Assembly (NCBI GenBank): GCA_007130855.1
Contig: SLRS01000020.1
Location: forward strand, 1 to 52,305
Direction of reading: 5' to 3'
DNA: 52,305 bases
DNA from: Trueperaceae bacterium
GTDB lineage: Bacteria > Deinococcota > Deinococci > Deinococcales > Trueperaceae
Positions 43,325 to 51,205 of the stretch are shown in pieces. Under the pieces are notes generated by a model. It was given only the letters and a program-made list of their open reading frames with translations. It made no database searches and was not told where the DNA came from. The position numbers were made by a program, and so were the translations under genes. Position 1 is the first letter of the stretch, and each line of letters begins with the position of its first letter.

Positions 43325-44356
43325 GTGTCCGCAGAGGTTGCACGGCCGGCGACGATGATCGATGTTGCGCGCAAGGCGGGCGTCTCGTACCAGACGGTCT
43401 CCAGGGTGGTCAACCAGCACGCCAGCGTGGCGCCGGCGACGCGCGCACGCGTGCTCGAGGCGATTCGCGAGCTGGAGTACCTGCCCAACGGCGCCGCGCG
43501 CAACCTGGTGACGCGCCGCTCGCGGACGGTGGGCATCGTCAGCTTCGGCACCACCTACTACGGGCCGAGCCAGATGCTGGCCAACATCGAGTTCTCCTTC
43601 CGTGAGCGTGCCTACGGGCTCACGCTCGCCACGCTCACCGAGCTCGGCTTCGACGACCTGCAGAGCGCCGTTCGTGAGCTCAGGAGTCGCTCGGTGGACG
43701 GCATCGTGATGATCGCCCCGATCCTCCGCGTCGACGTCGACGGGATCCGGCGCCTGTGTGGCAAGGTGCCCTTCGTGATGGTCGACATCGCCCTCGGGGG
43801 CAGGCTCCCTTCGGTGCTGATCGACCAGCGCTACGGCGGTATGCTGGCCGCGCGCCACCTGCTCGAGCTCGGCCATCGGGAGATCGCCGAGATCACCGGC
43901 CCGCTCGATTGGAGCGGTGCTGAACTGCGCCACGATGGCGCGCTCGCGGTGCTCGGCGAGGCGGGGCTGGCCCCGGTCATGAGCGCCGCGGGCGATTGGA
44001 GCGCCGCCAGCGGTTACCGGGCTGCCGCGCGTCTGCTCGAGTCGGGTGCGCGTTTCACGGCCCTGCTCGCCAGCAACGACCAGATGGCGCTCGGCGCGAT
44101 GCGTGCGCTGCGCGAGCGGGGCCTACGGATACCGGAGGACGTCTCGGTGGTCGGCTTCGACGACGTGCCGGAGTCGGCCTACTTCGAACCGCCGCTGACC
44201 ACCGTGCGGCAGGACTTCGCCTCGCTGGGTCGCGCGAGTGCGGCGTACCTGATCGATCTGATCGAACAGGGCGCGACGCCGCTGAACCAGCGCGTGCTCT
44301 CTCCCGAGCTGATCGCCCGCTCCAGTACCAGGCAGAGGGGGGTGGGCACCTGCTAG
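43325..44356 (+). CDS. LacI family repressor of the beta-galactoside locus
   Basis: A 343-aa regulator with a LacI helix-turn-helix (TMIDVARKAGVSYQTVSRVVNQHASVAPATRARVLEAI, about residues 10-43) and a periplasmic-binding-like ligand domain ending DDVPESAYFEPPLTTVRQDF. Its own promoter carries a LacI-type operator. GGAGGGG (43313-43319) supports the GTG at 43325. The sugar transporter and GH42 gene follow in the same direction, so an inducer from a beta-galactoside is likely. It is closely similar to the second LacI protein at 49669. Confidence 0.9.
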   Translation: MSAEVARPATMIDVARKAGVSYQTVSRVVNQHASVAPATRARVLEAIRELEYLPNGAARNLVTRRSRTVGIVSFGTTYYGPSQMLANIEFSFRERAYGLTLATLTELGFDDLQSAVRELRSRSVDGIVMIAPILRVDVDGIRRLCGKVPFVMVDIALGGRLPSVLIDQRYGGMLAARHLLELGHREIAEITGPLDWSGAELRHDGALAVLGEAGLAPVMSAAGDWSAASGYRAAARLLESGARFTALLASNDQMALGAMRALRERGLRIPEDVSVVGFDDVPESAYFEPPLTTVRQDFASLGRASAAYLIDLIEQGATPLNQRVLSPELIARSSTRQRGVGTC

Positions 44357-44473
44357 GTCGATCGTCGTCGACCCGCCAGCAACCGGCATAGCGGAAGCCG
44401 CAGCTCCGCCACCGGCCGAGCCCGGCGAGACCGCTGCCGAAGGTATCTCAACCGGACCAGGATCGGAGTGTCC

Positions 44474-45772
44474 ATGAACAAGACCGTCACGAAGGTGCTC
44501 GTCACGCTGTTGGCACTAGCGCTGATCGGGGCTGCCGCGGCGCAGACCCCGGCCGACGCGCTCGAGCCCAACCCCGACCTCCACGCCACACTCGAGATCT
44601 GGACGTGGCAGGGCTCAGGACTCGACGCCCAGGCTGCCGACGCCGACTTCGCCGAGTACTACCCGAACATCCAGCTCAACTACGTCCTCAGGCCGACCCC
44701 GGACACCTACCAGCAGATCCAGCTCGCCGCCGTCGCCGGCGGTGGGCTCCCCGACGTCTCGAACATCGAGGACTCCCACCTGAGGCAGTTCCTCGAGCTC
44801 GGCATCCTCTACGACATCACCGATCGCGTCGAGCCGTACATGCCGTTCATGAACGAGTTCAAGTGGCGCCACGTCGAGGGGGACGGACGCTACTACGGCA
44901 TGCCGACCGACAGCGGCCCGGTCGCCCTCTTCTACCGCCGCGACGTCTTCGAGCAGGCCGGCGTGGATCCCGAGGCGATCCAGACGTGGGCCGACTACTA
45001 CGACGCCGCCCAGCTGATCATGGCGGAGACCGGCGTTCCCATGTGGCAGCAGGCCACCGCCCGCAACAACGGCCGCCTCTTCGAGATCCTCATGTGGCAG
45101 CGCGGCCTCGGCTACGTCGACGAGGACGGCAACGTGCTCCTCGACCGCGACGAGGGCATCCTCGAGATCCTCGAGTTCATGGGTCGCTTCTGGGACGAGG
45201 GCTTGGCGCTCGACACCGAGGAGTGGACCGACTCCTGGTACCGCAACTTCGACGAGCCGAACGTCGCGACGCACCCCGGCGCCGTCTGGATGGGCACCTT
45301 CTTCAAGGGCTGGATCGCTCCCGACGCCGTCGGCAAGTGGGGCGTCATGCGGCTGCCTGCATGGGAAGCGGGCGGCTCGCAGGCCTCCAACGACGGCGGC
45401 TCGTCGCTCGTCATCTTCGAGCAGAGCAACCAGAAGGAAGCGGCCTGGGCGTACGTCGAGTTCCACCTCGGACGCACCGCTTCCCAGGTCGACATGTTCA
45501 TCGCCTCGGACACCTTCCCGAGCCTCGAGACCGCGTACGAGCACCCCTACTTCGCCGAGCCCGATCCCTACTACGGCGGCCAGATGGTCCGCGAGCTGTT
45601 CACCGAGATCGTGCAGGAGATCCCCGAAGCGGGCATCTACAACGTCGATTACCAAGAGATGAACAGCCTCATGAGCGAGCAGATCCAGCGCTTCGCCATC
45701 GGCCAAGTCAGCGCCAGCGAGGCGCTCGCCGCCGCCGCCCGGGAGATCCGCTCCCGCACCGGTCGCCGCTAG
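44474..45772 (+). CDS. Sugar ABC transporter solute-binding protein (family 1)
   Basis: A 432-aa secreted binding protein: signal peptide of about 22 residues (MNKTVTKVLVTLLALALIGA, cleavage near AAAQ), then LEIWTWQG, a family 1 sugar-binding start, and RYYGMPTDSGPVALFYRRDVFEQAGVDPE. GGATCGGAG lies 7 bases before the ATG at 44474. It delivers an oligosaccharide, probably a beta-galactoside given the GH42 gene downstream, to the two permeases encoded next. Lipobox absent. Confidence 0.92.
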   Translation: MNKTVTKVLVTLLALALIGAAAAQTPADALEPNPDLHATLEIWTWQGSGLDAQAADADFAEYYPNIQLNYVLRPTPDTYQQIQLAAVAGGGLPDVSNIEDSHLRQFLELGILYDITDRVEPYMPFMNEFKWRHVEGDGRYYGMPTDSGPVALFYRRDVFEQAGVDPEAIQTWADYYDAAQLIMAETGVPMWQQATARNNGRLFEILMWQRGLGYVDEDGNVLLDRDEGILEILEFMGRFWDEGLALDTEEWTDSWYRNFDEPNVATHPGAVWMGTFFKGWIAPDAVGKWGVMRLPAWEAGGSQASNDGGSSLVIFEQSNQKEAAWAYVEFHLGRTASQVDMFIASDTFPSLETAYEHPYFAEPDPYYGGQMVRELFTEIVQEIPEAGIYNVDYQEMNSLMSEQIQRFAIGQVSASEALAAAAREIRSRTGRR

Positions 45773-45791
45773 GCGACCCGCGGACCCCGGC

Positions 45792-46736
45792 GTGCCTCAG
45801 CCCCCTCCCACGACCTCCGTGCCGGCTACCCTCGGGGTGGCCGGCACCTGGCGGCGCGGCCCCCTGGGCACCATCTGGCGCCACCGCTGGCCGCTGCTGT
45901 TCGTCTCGCCCTTCTTCATCCTGTTCGCGGTGTTCGCGCTCTATCCTATCTTCTTCTCCCTCTACCTGAGCTTCCACGAGTGGCGCGGCGTCGGAGCCAT
46001 GCGACCGGTCGGGTTCGCCAACTACACCCGGCTCTTCGGCGACCGCATCTTCTGGGGCTCGATGCTGAACGCGGTCATCCTGTTCTTCATCTACGTGCCG
46101 CTCATGACGTTCCTCGCGGTCGTCATCGCGACTGTCCTGCACGGCAGCTTCTTGCGACTCCAAGGCTTGTGGCGAGCCATCGTCTTCATGCCGCACCTCA
46201 CCTCGATGGTGGCCGCCGGCTTCACGTTCCGCCTGATCCTCGACACCCACAGCGGCTTCGCCAACCAGGCGCTCGCAGCCCTCGGCGCCTCGCCGGTCCC
46301 GTGGCTCGACGACATGTGGTGGGCCCGCATCTCGGTGGGCCTCCTGATGATCTGGGCGTGGCTCGGCTACAACACCATCATCATGTTGGCCGGGCTCCAG
46401 ACGATCCCCATCGAGGTCAACGAGGCGGCCAGCGTCGACGGCGCCAACCGTGTGCAGGTCTTCTTCCGCATCACCGTGCCGCTCCTGAAGCCGGTCATCC
46501 TGTTCGCCGTGACCCTCTCGATCATCGGCACCTTCCAGCTCTTCACCGAGCCCTACATCCTCACGGGGGGTGGCCCGATCCGCGCCACCGAGACGCCGGT
46601 CATGCAGATCTTCTCGAGCACGTTCGCCAACTTGCGCTTCGGCTACGCCGCCGCCATGAGCTACGTCTACTTCGTCACCATCATCGTGTTGGCCATCGTG
46701 CAGTTCAAGCTCGTCACCAGGGGCGACCGCCGATGA
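45792..46736 (+). CDS. Sugar ABC transporter permease, MalF type
   Basis: A 314-aa inner-membrane permease with about six membrane segments after a Pro/Gly-rich cytoplasmic lead. The EAA loop EVNEAASVDGANRVQVFFRITVPLLKP binds the ATPase. GTG start; its stop overlaps the next permease start (ATGA at 46733-46736). No ATPase is encoded in the locus, so a shared MsmX/UgpC-type ATPase elsewhere is expected. Confidence 0.93.
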   Translation: MPQPPPTTSVPATLGVAGTWRRGPLGTIWRHRWPLLFVSPFFILFAVFALYPIFFSLYLSFHEWRGVGAMRPVGFANYTRLFGDRIFWGSMLNAVILFFIYVPLMTFLAVVIATVLHGSFLRLQGLWRAIVFMPHLTSMVAAGFTFRLILDTHSGFANQALAALGASPVPWLDDMWWARISVGLLMIWAWLGYNTIIMLAGLQTIPIEVNEAASVDGANRVQVFFRITVPLLKPVILFAVTLSIIGTFQLFTEPYILTGGGPIRATETPVMQIFSSTFANLRFGYAAAMSYVYFVTIIVLAIVQFKLVTRGDRR

Positions 46737-47569
46737 CTGCCAAGCACGGCGACCTGCTCGTCAAGGGCGTCACCTACGCTGCCCTGATCGCCCTGAGCGC
46801 GTTCATGCTCTTCCCCTTCGTGTGGATGCTGGTGTCGTCCTTCAAGCCCTTCCCGGAGATCTTCTCCGGCCGCAGCTTCCTGCCGCTCGAACCGACGCTG
46901 GCGAACTACACGGCCCTCTTCGAGCGCTACGACGCGCTGCGCAAGTTCTGGAACTCGTTCTACATCGCCACCACGGCGACCGCGCTGTCGGTCTTCCTGT
47001 GCGCGTTGGGCGGCTACGCCTTCGCCAAGTTCCACTTCCCCGGACGGAACGCGATGTTCGCCATCTTGCTGGCCTCCATGACCATCCCCTTCGCCGTCTT
47101 GCTCGTGCCCCTGTTCGTCATGATGCGCAACACCTTCGGCTGGATCGACACGCCCTGGCCTCTGATCATCCCGGGTGCCGCCAACGCCTTCGGCATCTTC
47201 TTCATGCGCCAGTACATGCTGTCGGTGTCGGACGACATGCTCGACGCCGCGCGCATCGACGGGGCGTCCGAGTTCGGCATCTTCGTCCGCGTGGTGCTGC
47301 CCACCGCGCTCCCGGGCCTCGCCAGTCTGGCGATCATCTTCTTCATGGCGTCGTGGAACAACTTCCTGTGGCCGCTTGCCGTGCTGCGTTCCGAGCACAT
47401 GCACACCGTGCCCATCATGCTGAACTCGCTGCAGGGGCCACCGGGCCGTACCGCCTTCGACCTGTTGATGGCCGGCTCGGTGCTGAGCGTCCTCCCCATG
47501 CTGCTCGTCTTCTTCTTCCTCCAGCGCTACCTCATCGCGGGCATCACCGCGGGCTCCGTGAAGGGGTGA
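46733..47569 (+). CDS. Sugar ABC transporter permease, MalG type
   Basis: A 278-aa inner-membrane permease with six membrane segments. Family blocks are VWMLVSSFKPFPEIF, LGGYAFAKFHFPGRNAMF and the EAA loop DMLDAARIDGASEFGIFVRVVLPTALPG. It overlaps the MalF-type gene by 4 bases, so the two are translationally coupled and form the channel together. Confidence 0.94.
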   Translation: MTAKHGDLLVKGVTYAALIALSAFMLFPFVWMLVSSFKPFPEIFSGRSFLPLEPTLANYTALFERYDALRKFWNSFYIATTATALSVFLCALGGYAFAKFHFPGRNAMFAILLASMTIPFAVLLVPLFVMMRNTFGWIDTPWPLIIPGAANAFGIFFMRQYMLSVSDDMLDAARIDGASEFGIFVRVVLPTALPGLASLAIIFFMASWNNFLWPLAVLRSEHMHTVPIMLNSLQGPPGRTAFDLLMAGSVLSVLPMLLVFFFLQRYLIAGITAGSVKG

Positions 47570-47571
47570 GC

Positions 47572-47595
47572 CGCGACGAAGGCCGCCTCGTCGCG
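47572..47595 (+). terminator. Stem-loop between the permease gene and the beta-galactosidase gene
   Basis: CGCGACGA (47572-47579) pairs with TCGTCGCG (47588-47595) around an 8-base loop, just after the permease stop. It may tune expression of the downstream gene. Confidence 0.4.
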
Positions 47596-47638
47596 ACCGC
47601 GTCGACCGCCACGAGCGAGCCATCGAAAGGATGCAGCC

Positions 47639-49624
47639 ATGTTCCACTTCGGCGTCGACTACTACCCTGAGCACTGGCCCGAGGAACGCTGGCGTGAAGA
47701 CGCGCGCCTGATGGCCGAGGCGGGTTTCAACGTGGTCCGCCTGGCCGAGTTCGCCTGGTCGAGGCTCGAACCCAGCCAGGGAACGTTCGACTTCGCTTGG
47801 CTCGACCGGGCGATGAACACCCTGGCCAGGCATGGCATGCACGTGGTGCTCGGGACGCCCACCGCCTCGCCGCCGCCGTGGCTCATGAGTCTGCACCCCG
47901 AGGCGTTCCTGGTGCGCGAGACTGGCCAGCGCGTCAGTTACGGAAACCGCCGCAACTACAGCCCGACGAGTGCGGTGTACCGGGACTACTCCAAGCGCAT
48001 CGTCACGAAGATGGCCGAGCACTACAAGCACCATCCGGCGGTGATCGGCTGGCAGATCGACAACGAGTTCGGCGATCGCGACTACGACGCGCCCGCCTTC
48101 AGGAGCTGGCTCGAACGACGCTTCGGCACGCTCCAACGGCTCAACGAACGCTGGGGGACGGCCTTCTGGAGCCACGAGTACGGTGACTGGAACGAGATCC
48201 CGGTGCCCCTTGCGACCGCTGGCGTGCCGAACCCCGGCTTGGCCCTCGATTTCGCGCGCTTCTGCTCCGAGGCGTACGTGGCGTACCAGCGGATGCAGGT
48301 CGAAATCCTGCGCAAGCACTGCCCCGAGCACTTCATCACGCACAATATGATGGGGTTCCGCTACGAGCTCATCGACTACTTCGACCTCGCCTACGATCTC
48401 GATCTCGTCTCTTGGGACAACTATCCGCGTGGCTTCTGGAACATCGCGGCCGACGTCGACCCGAGCACCATGGCGCTTGGCCACGACACCATGCGCGGCT
48501 TGAAGGGCACCAACTTCTGGGTGATGGAGCAGCAGGCGGGTGCCGGCGGTTGGGACCTGGTCAGCGTGATGCCCAAGCCCGGTGAGCTGCGCCTGTGGGC
48601 CTACCAGGCGATCGCGCACGGCGCGGACGGCATCGTCTTCTTCCGCTGGCGCACCGCGCGTCACGGCACCGAGCAGTACTGGCACGGTCTGCTCGATCAC
48701 GATGCGCGGCCCGGTCGCCGCTACCACGAGATCAAGCGCATGGGCCAGGAGATCGCGCGCGTCGGGCAGACGATCGAAGGCTCGAGCGTGAAGGCCAGGG
48801 TCGCCTTCCTGCTCTCGTACGACAGCCGCTTCGCGCTGCAGATCCAGCCGCACAACCCCGGCTTCGGCTACGCCGAGCAGTTCCAAGGGCTCTACCGGGC
48901 GCTGCATGCGCGCAACGTGGCGATCGACGTGGTCGCGCCGAGCGCCGACCTCTCCCGCTACGACCTGGTCGTGGCGCCGAGTCTCTACGTCTTGACGGCG
49001 AAGACGGCCGAGCAGCTCGAGCGCTTCGTGGAAGCCGGCGGCACCCTCCTGGTCACGCCCAGGAGCGGCGTCAAGGACGACGCCAACGCCGTGGTCGAGC
49101 TCCCGCTGCCGGGGCTCCTGGCACGCCTGTGCGGCGTCGTCGTAGAGGACTACGACTCCTTGCCCGTAGGGCGGAGCAACGCGCTCGAGTACGCGGGCGT
49201 CGAGGGCGCAGTCGGAAGCGCATGGTGCGACATCCTGACGCCGCACGGCGCCGAGGTCGTCGCGCACTACGGCGAGGACTACTACGCCGGCCAGGCCGCC
49301 ATCACGATGAACGTCTTCGGCCGAGGCCGGGCGCTCTACCTCGGGACCCTCGGCAACGACGTCCTCAACGACGCCCTCGTGGCGCGACTGCTCGACCTCG
49401 CCGGACTGGAACCGGGGCCGTCGGAGGTCGCCGGCGTCGAGGTGAGCGAGCGCTGGCTCGGCGGCACCAAGCTGGTGTTCGTGCTCAACCACACCGAGTC
49501 GGAGCAGGTCGTGACGCTGGCCGACGGCGTGTACCACGACCTCCTGGCAGACCGGCTGGTCGAGGGCGAGTTGCGCCTGGCCGCACGCGAGGTGCTGATC
49601 GTGCAGGCTGAAGCGCAGGCATGA
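47639..49624 (+). CDS. Beta-galactosidase, glycoside hydrolase family 42
   Basis: Hydrolyses terminal beta-D-galactosides in the cytoplasm. The 661-aa protein has the GH42 barrel start FGVDYYPEHWPEERW, acid/base Glu143 in GWQIDNEFGD and nucleophile Glu297 in FWVMEQQAG. A trimerisation domain follows (VAFLLSYDSRFALQIQPHN), and a C-terminal beta domain ends RLAAREVLIVQ. GAAAGGA (47626-47632) precedes the ATG. No signal peptide, so it acts on sugars brought in by the ABC transporter encoded before it. Confidence 0.95.
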   Translation: MFHFGVDYYPEHWPEERWREDARLMAEAGFNVVRLAEFAWSRLEPSQGTFDFAWLDRAMNTLARHGMHVVLGTPTASPPPWLMSLHPEAFLVRETGQRVSYGNRRNYSPTSAVYRDYSKRIVTKMAEHYKHHPAVIGWQIDNEFGDRDYDAPAFRSWLERRFGTLQRLNERWGTAFWSHEYGDWNEIPVPLATAGVPNPGLALDFARFCSEAYVAYQRMQVEILRKHCPEHFITHNMMGFRYELIDYFDLAYDLDLVSWDNYPRGFWNIAADVDPSTMALGHDTMRGLKGTNFWVMEQQAGAGGWDLVSVMPKPGELRLWAYQAIAHGADGIVFFRWRTARHGTEQYWHGLLDHDARPGRRYHEIKRMGQEIARVGQTIEGSSVKARVAFLLSYDSRFALQIQPHNPGFGYAEQFQGLYRALHARNVAIDVVAPSADLSRYDLVVAPSLYVLTAKTAEQLERFVEAGGTLLVTPRSGVKDDANAVVELPLPGLLARLCGVVVEDYDSLPVGRSNALEYAGVEGAVGSAWCDILTPHGAEVVAHYGEDYYAGQAAITMNVFGRGRALYLGTLGNDVLNDALVARLLDLAGLEPGPSEVAGVEVSERWLGGTKLVFVLNHTESEQVVTLADGVYHDLLADRLVEGELRLAAREVLIVQAEAQA

Positions 49625-49668
49625 GGGGCTGAGCGGCCCAGCCAAGTGGCCCCGCGTCGTGGGCCGCG

Positions 49669-50727
49669 TCAGCCGCGCGCCGGCCGCTCGGCCGCCGCAC
49701 TGGTCGTGCTCGCGCGCACGACGAGTTGCGCGTACAGCACCCGCTGATGGGGCGGCGTGTCGGGAGCGTCGATCAGCGTCGTCAGGTAGTCGACGCTCTG
49801 CCGGCCCAGCGCCTGGAAGTCCTGGCGTACGGTCGTCAGCGGCGGATCGTAGAAGGCGGCTTCGGGCACGTCGTCGAAGCCGACGACCGAGACGTCCTCC
49901 GGAATCCGCAGGTCGGCGTCGCGCAGCGCGCGGATCGCACCGAGCGCCATCTGATCGTTGCCGACGAAGAGCGCCGAGAACGCCTCTCGCAGGGCCAGGA
50001 GTTCGCCGGCGGCCGCGTACCCGCCGGCTGCGGTCCAGTCGCTCGCGACGCTTCTCCCAGGCCCGATCCCCGCGCCGCGCAGCGCGGCGAGCCAGCCCTC
50101 GTGGCGGAAGCGAGCATCGTGCCAGTCGAGCGGCCCGCTGATCTCGGCCACCGTGCGGTGGCCCAGGCCGATGAGGTGCTCCGTCGCGAGCCCGGCGCCT
50201 TGCGCCTGATCGATCACGACCGAATGCGCACGCTCATCGGGTAGCGCGTCGATCATCACGAACGGGGTATCGCCGCACAACGGCGCCACGGCACCGAAGT
50301 CGATGCCGGCGACCGGGGTGATGATCACCAGGCCATCGAGGTTGCGGGCCGTGAGTTCGTCGATCGCGCGGCGCATCTCCGCGAGCGAGGGACCGTCGAG
50401 CGTGGTCAGTGTCAGGCTGAAGCCGCGCTGACGCAGCGCGGTCTCCAGGTTCACCACCATCTGCCCGGGGCCGTAGTACTTGGTGCTGAAGCTCACCATG
50501 CCGATGGTGTTCGACCGACGCGTCACCAGACTGCGGGCCGCGCGGTTGGGTCGATAGCCGAGCTTGTCGATGACCTCGAGCACCCGGCGGCGCGTGGCGG
50601 CAGCGACGCTGGGGTGTTCGTTGACGACCCTCGATACCGTCTGGTACGACACGCCGGCGCACTGCGCGACGTCGTCGAGGGTCGCCCGCCTCGCCTTGGG
50701 GCTCGGTCTTGCGGTTGGGTTGGGCAC
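49669..50727 (-). CDS. LacI family repressor, paralogue of the one at 43325
   Basis: A 352-aa regulator with helix-turn-helix ATLDDVAQCAGVSYQTVSRVVNEHPSVAAATRRRVLEVI (about residues 15-50) and a LacI ligand domain. Recognition helix SYQTVSRVVN is identical to the first LacI protein, and the C-terminal DDVPEAAFYDPPLTTVRQDF and AEISGPLDW are nearly the same. The GTG at 50727 is used because GGGAGTAGGT precedes it; upstream GTGs in frame overlap that ribosome site. It is convergent with the GH42 gene and divergent from the family 5 binding-protein gene, which it probably controls. Confidence 0.88.
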   Translation of the reverse strand: MPNPTARPSPKARRATLDDVAQCAGVSYQTVSRVVNEHPSVAAATRRRVLEVIDKLGYRPNRAARSLVTRRSNTIGMVSFSTKYYGPGQMVVNLETALRQRGFSLTLTTLDGPSLAEMRRAIDELTARNLDGLVIITPVAGIDFGAVAPLCGDTPFVMIDALPDERAHSVVIDQAQGAGLATEHLIGLGHRTVAEISGPLDWHDARFRHEGWLAALRGAGIGPGRSVASDWTAAGGYAAAGELLALREAFSALFVGNDQMALGAIRALRDADLRIPEDVSVVGFDDVPEAAFYDPPLTTVRQDFQALGRQSVDYLTTLIDAPDTPPHQRVLYAQLVVRASTTSAAAERPARG

Positions 50728-51205
50728 GCTACCTACTCCCACGCCGCGAACGGCATCGAGGTGCTTGTGAGCGCTATCACTGTAGCATCGGATATCCGGC
50801 GTGCACGGCGGCGACCGGGCTCGGCGAGCCGCTCGCGGATCCGGGCGGGATTCGGCTCGGGCGGCGGTCTTGAATGGGGCACCGAACACGTGCTAGGATG
50901 TGGGCGTTCACATTTCGCCTTGGTCGCCTGTGGGTGGTGCATGCGTCGAGTTGCTCGTCCTCGCATACGGGTCGGTGGAGCGTGCTCGGAGTGGGTCGCA
51001 CCACGCCCGGCCAGGTCCGTCGGCCTTCCTCGCGCCACCTCGCGGGCGGCCGCGCCAGCGGCCCGAGCGACGGCATACGCGCCTGCGCGACGAACGCAGC
51101 GCGGGCGGCACGGCGCCCCACGGCCGGAATGGGGGTGGTGACGACACGGCCTGCACGTCCCGAAATGGCGTTCGATTCCCCCAGCGAGATGCAAGGAGAT
51201 CATCG
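50728..51205 (+). promoter_or_regulatory. Divergent control region and leader between lacI and the last transporter gene
   Basis: This 478-base stretch has no credible gene. On the minus strand, TACAGT (50779-50784) is a -10 for lacI and overlaps GTGA-GCGCTA-TCAC (50767-50780), an operator with a 1-base insert. On the plus strand, TTGAAT (50870-50875) and TAGGAT (50894-50899) are 18 bp apart, with the operator TGTGGGCGTTCACA (50899-50912) overlapping the -10. The roughly 290-base leader that follows has a GC hairpin at 51048-51063 (GGCCGC/GCGGCC, loop GCCA). Confidence 0.65.

Noticed and set aside
46667-49645. A 992-codon open frame on the minus strand opposite the permease and GH42 genes
   Set aside because: Shadow of clearly assigned genes with catalytic motifs on the plus strand.
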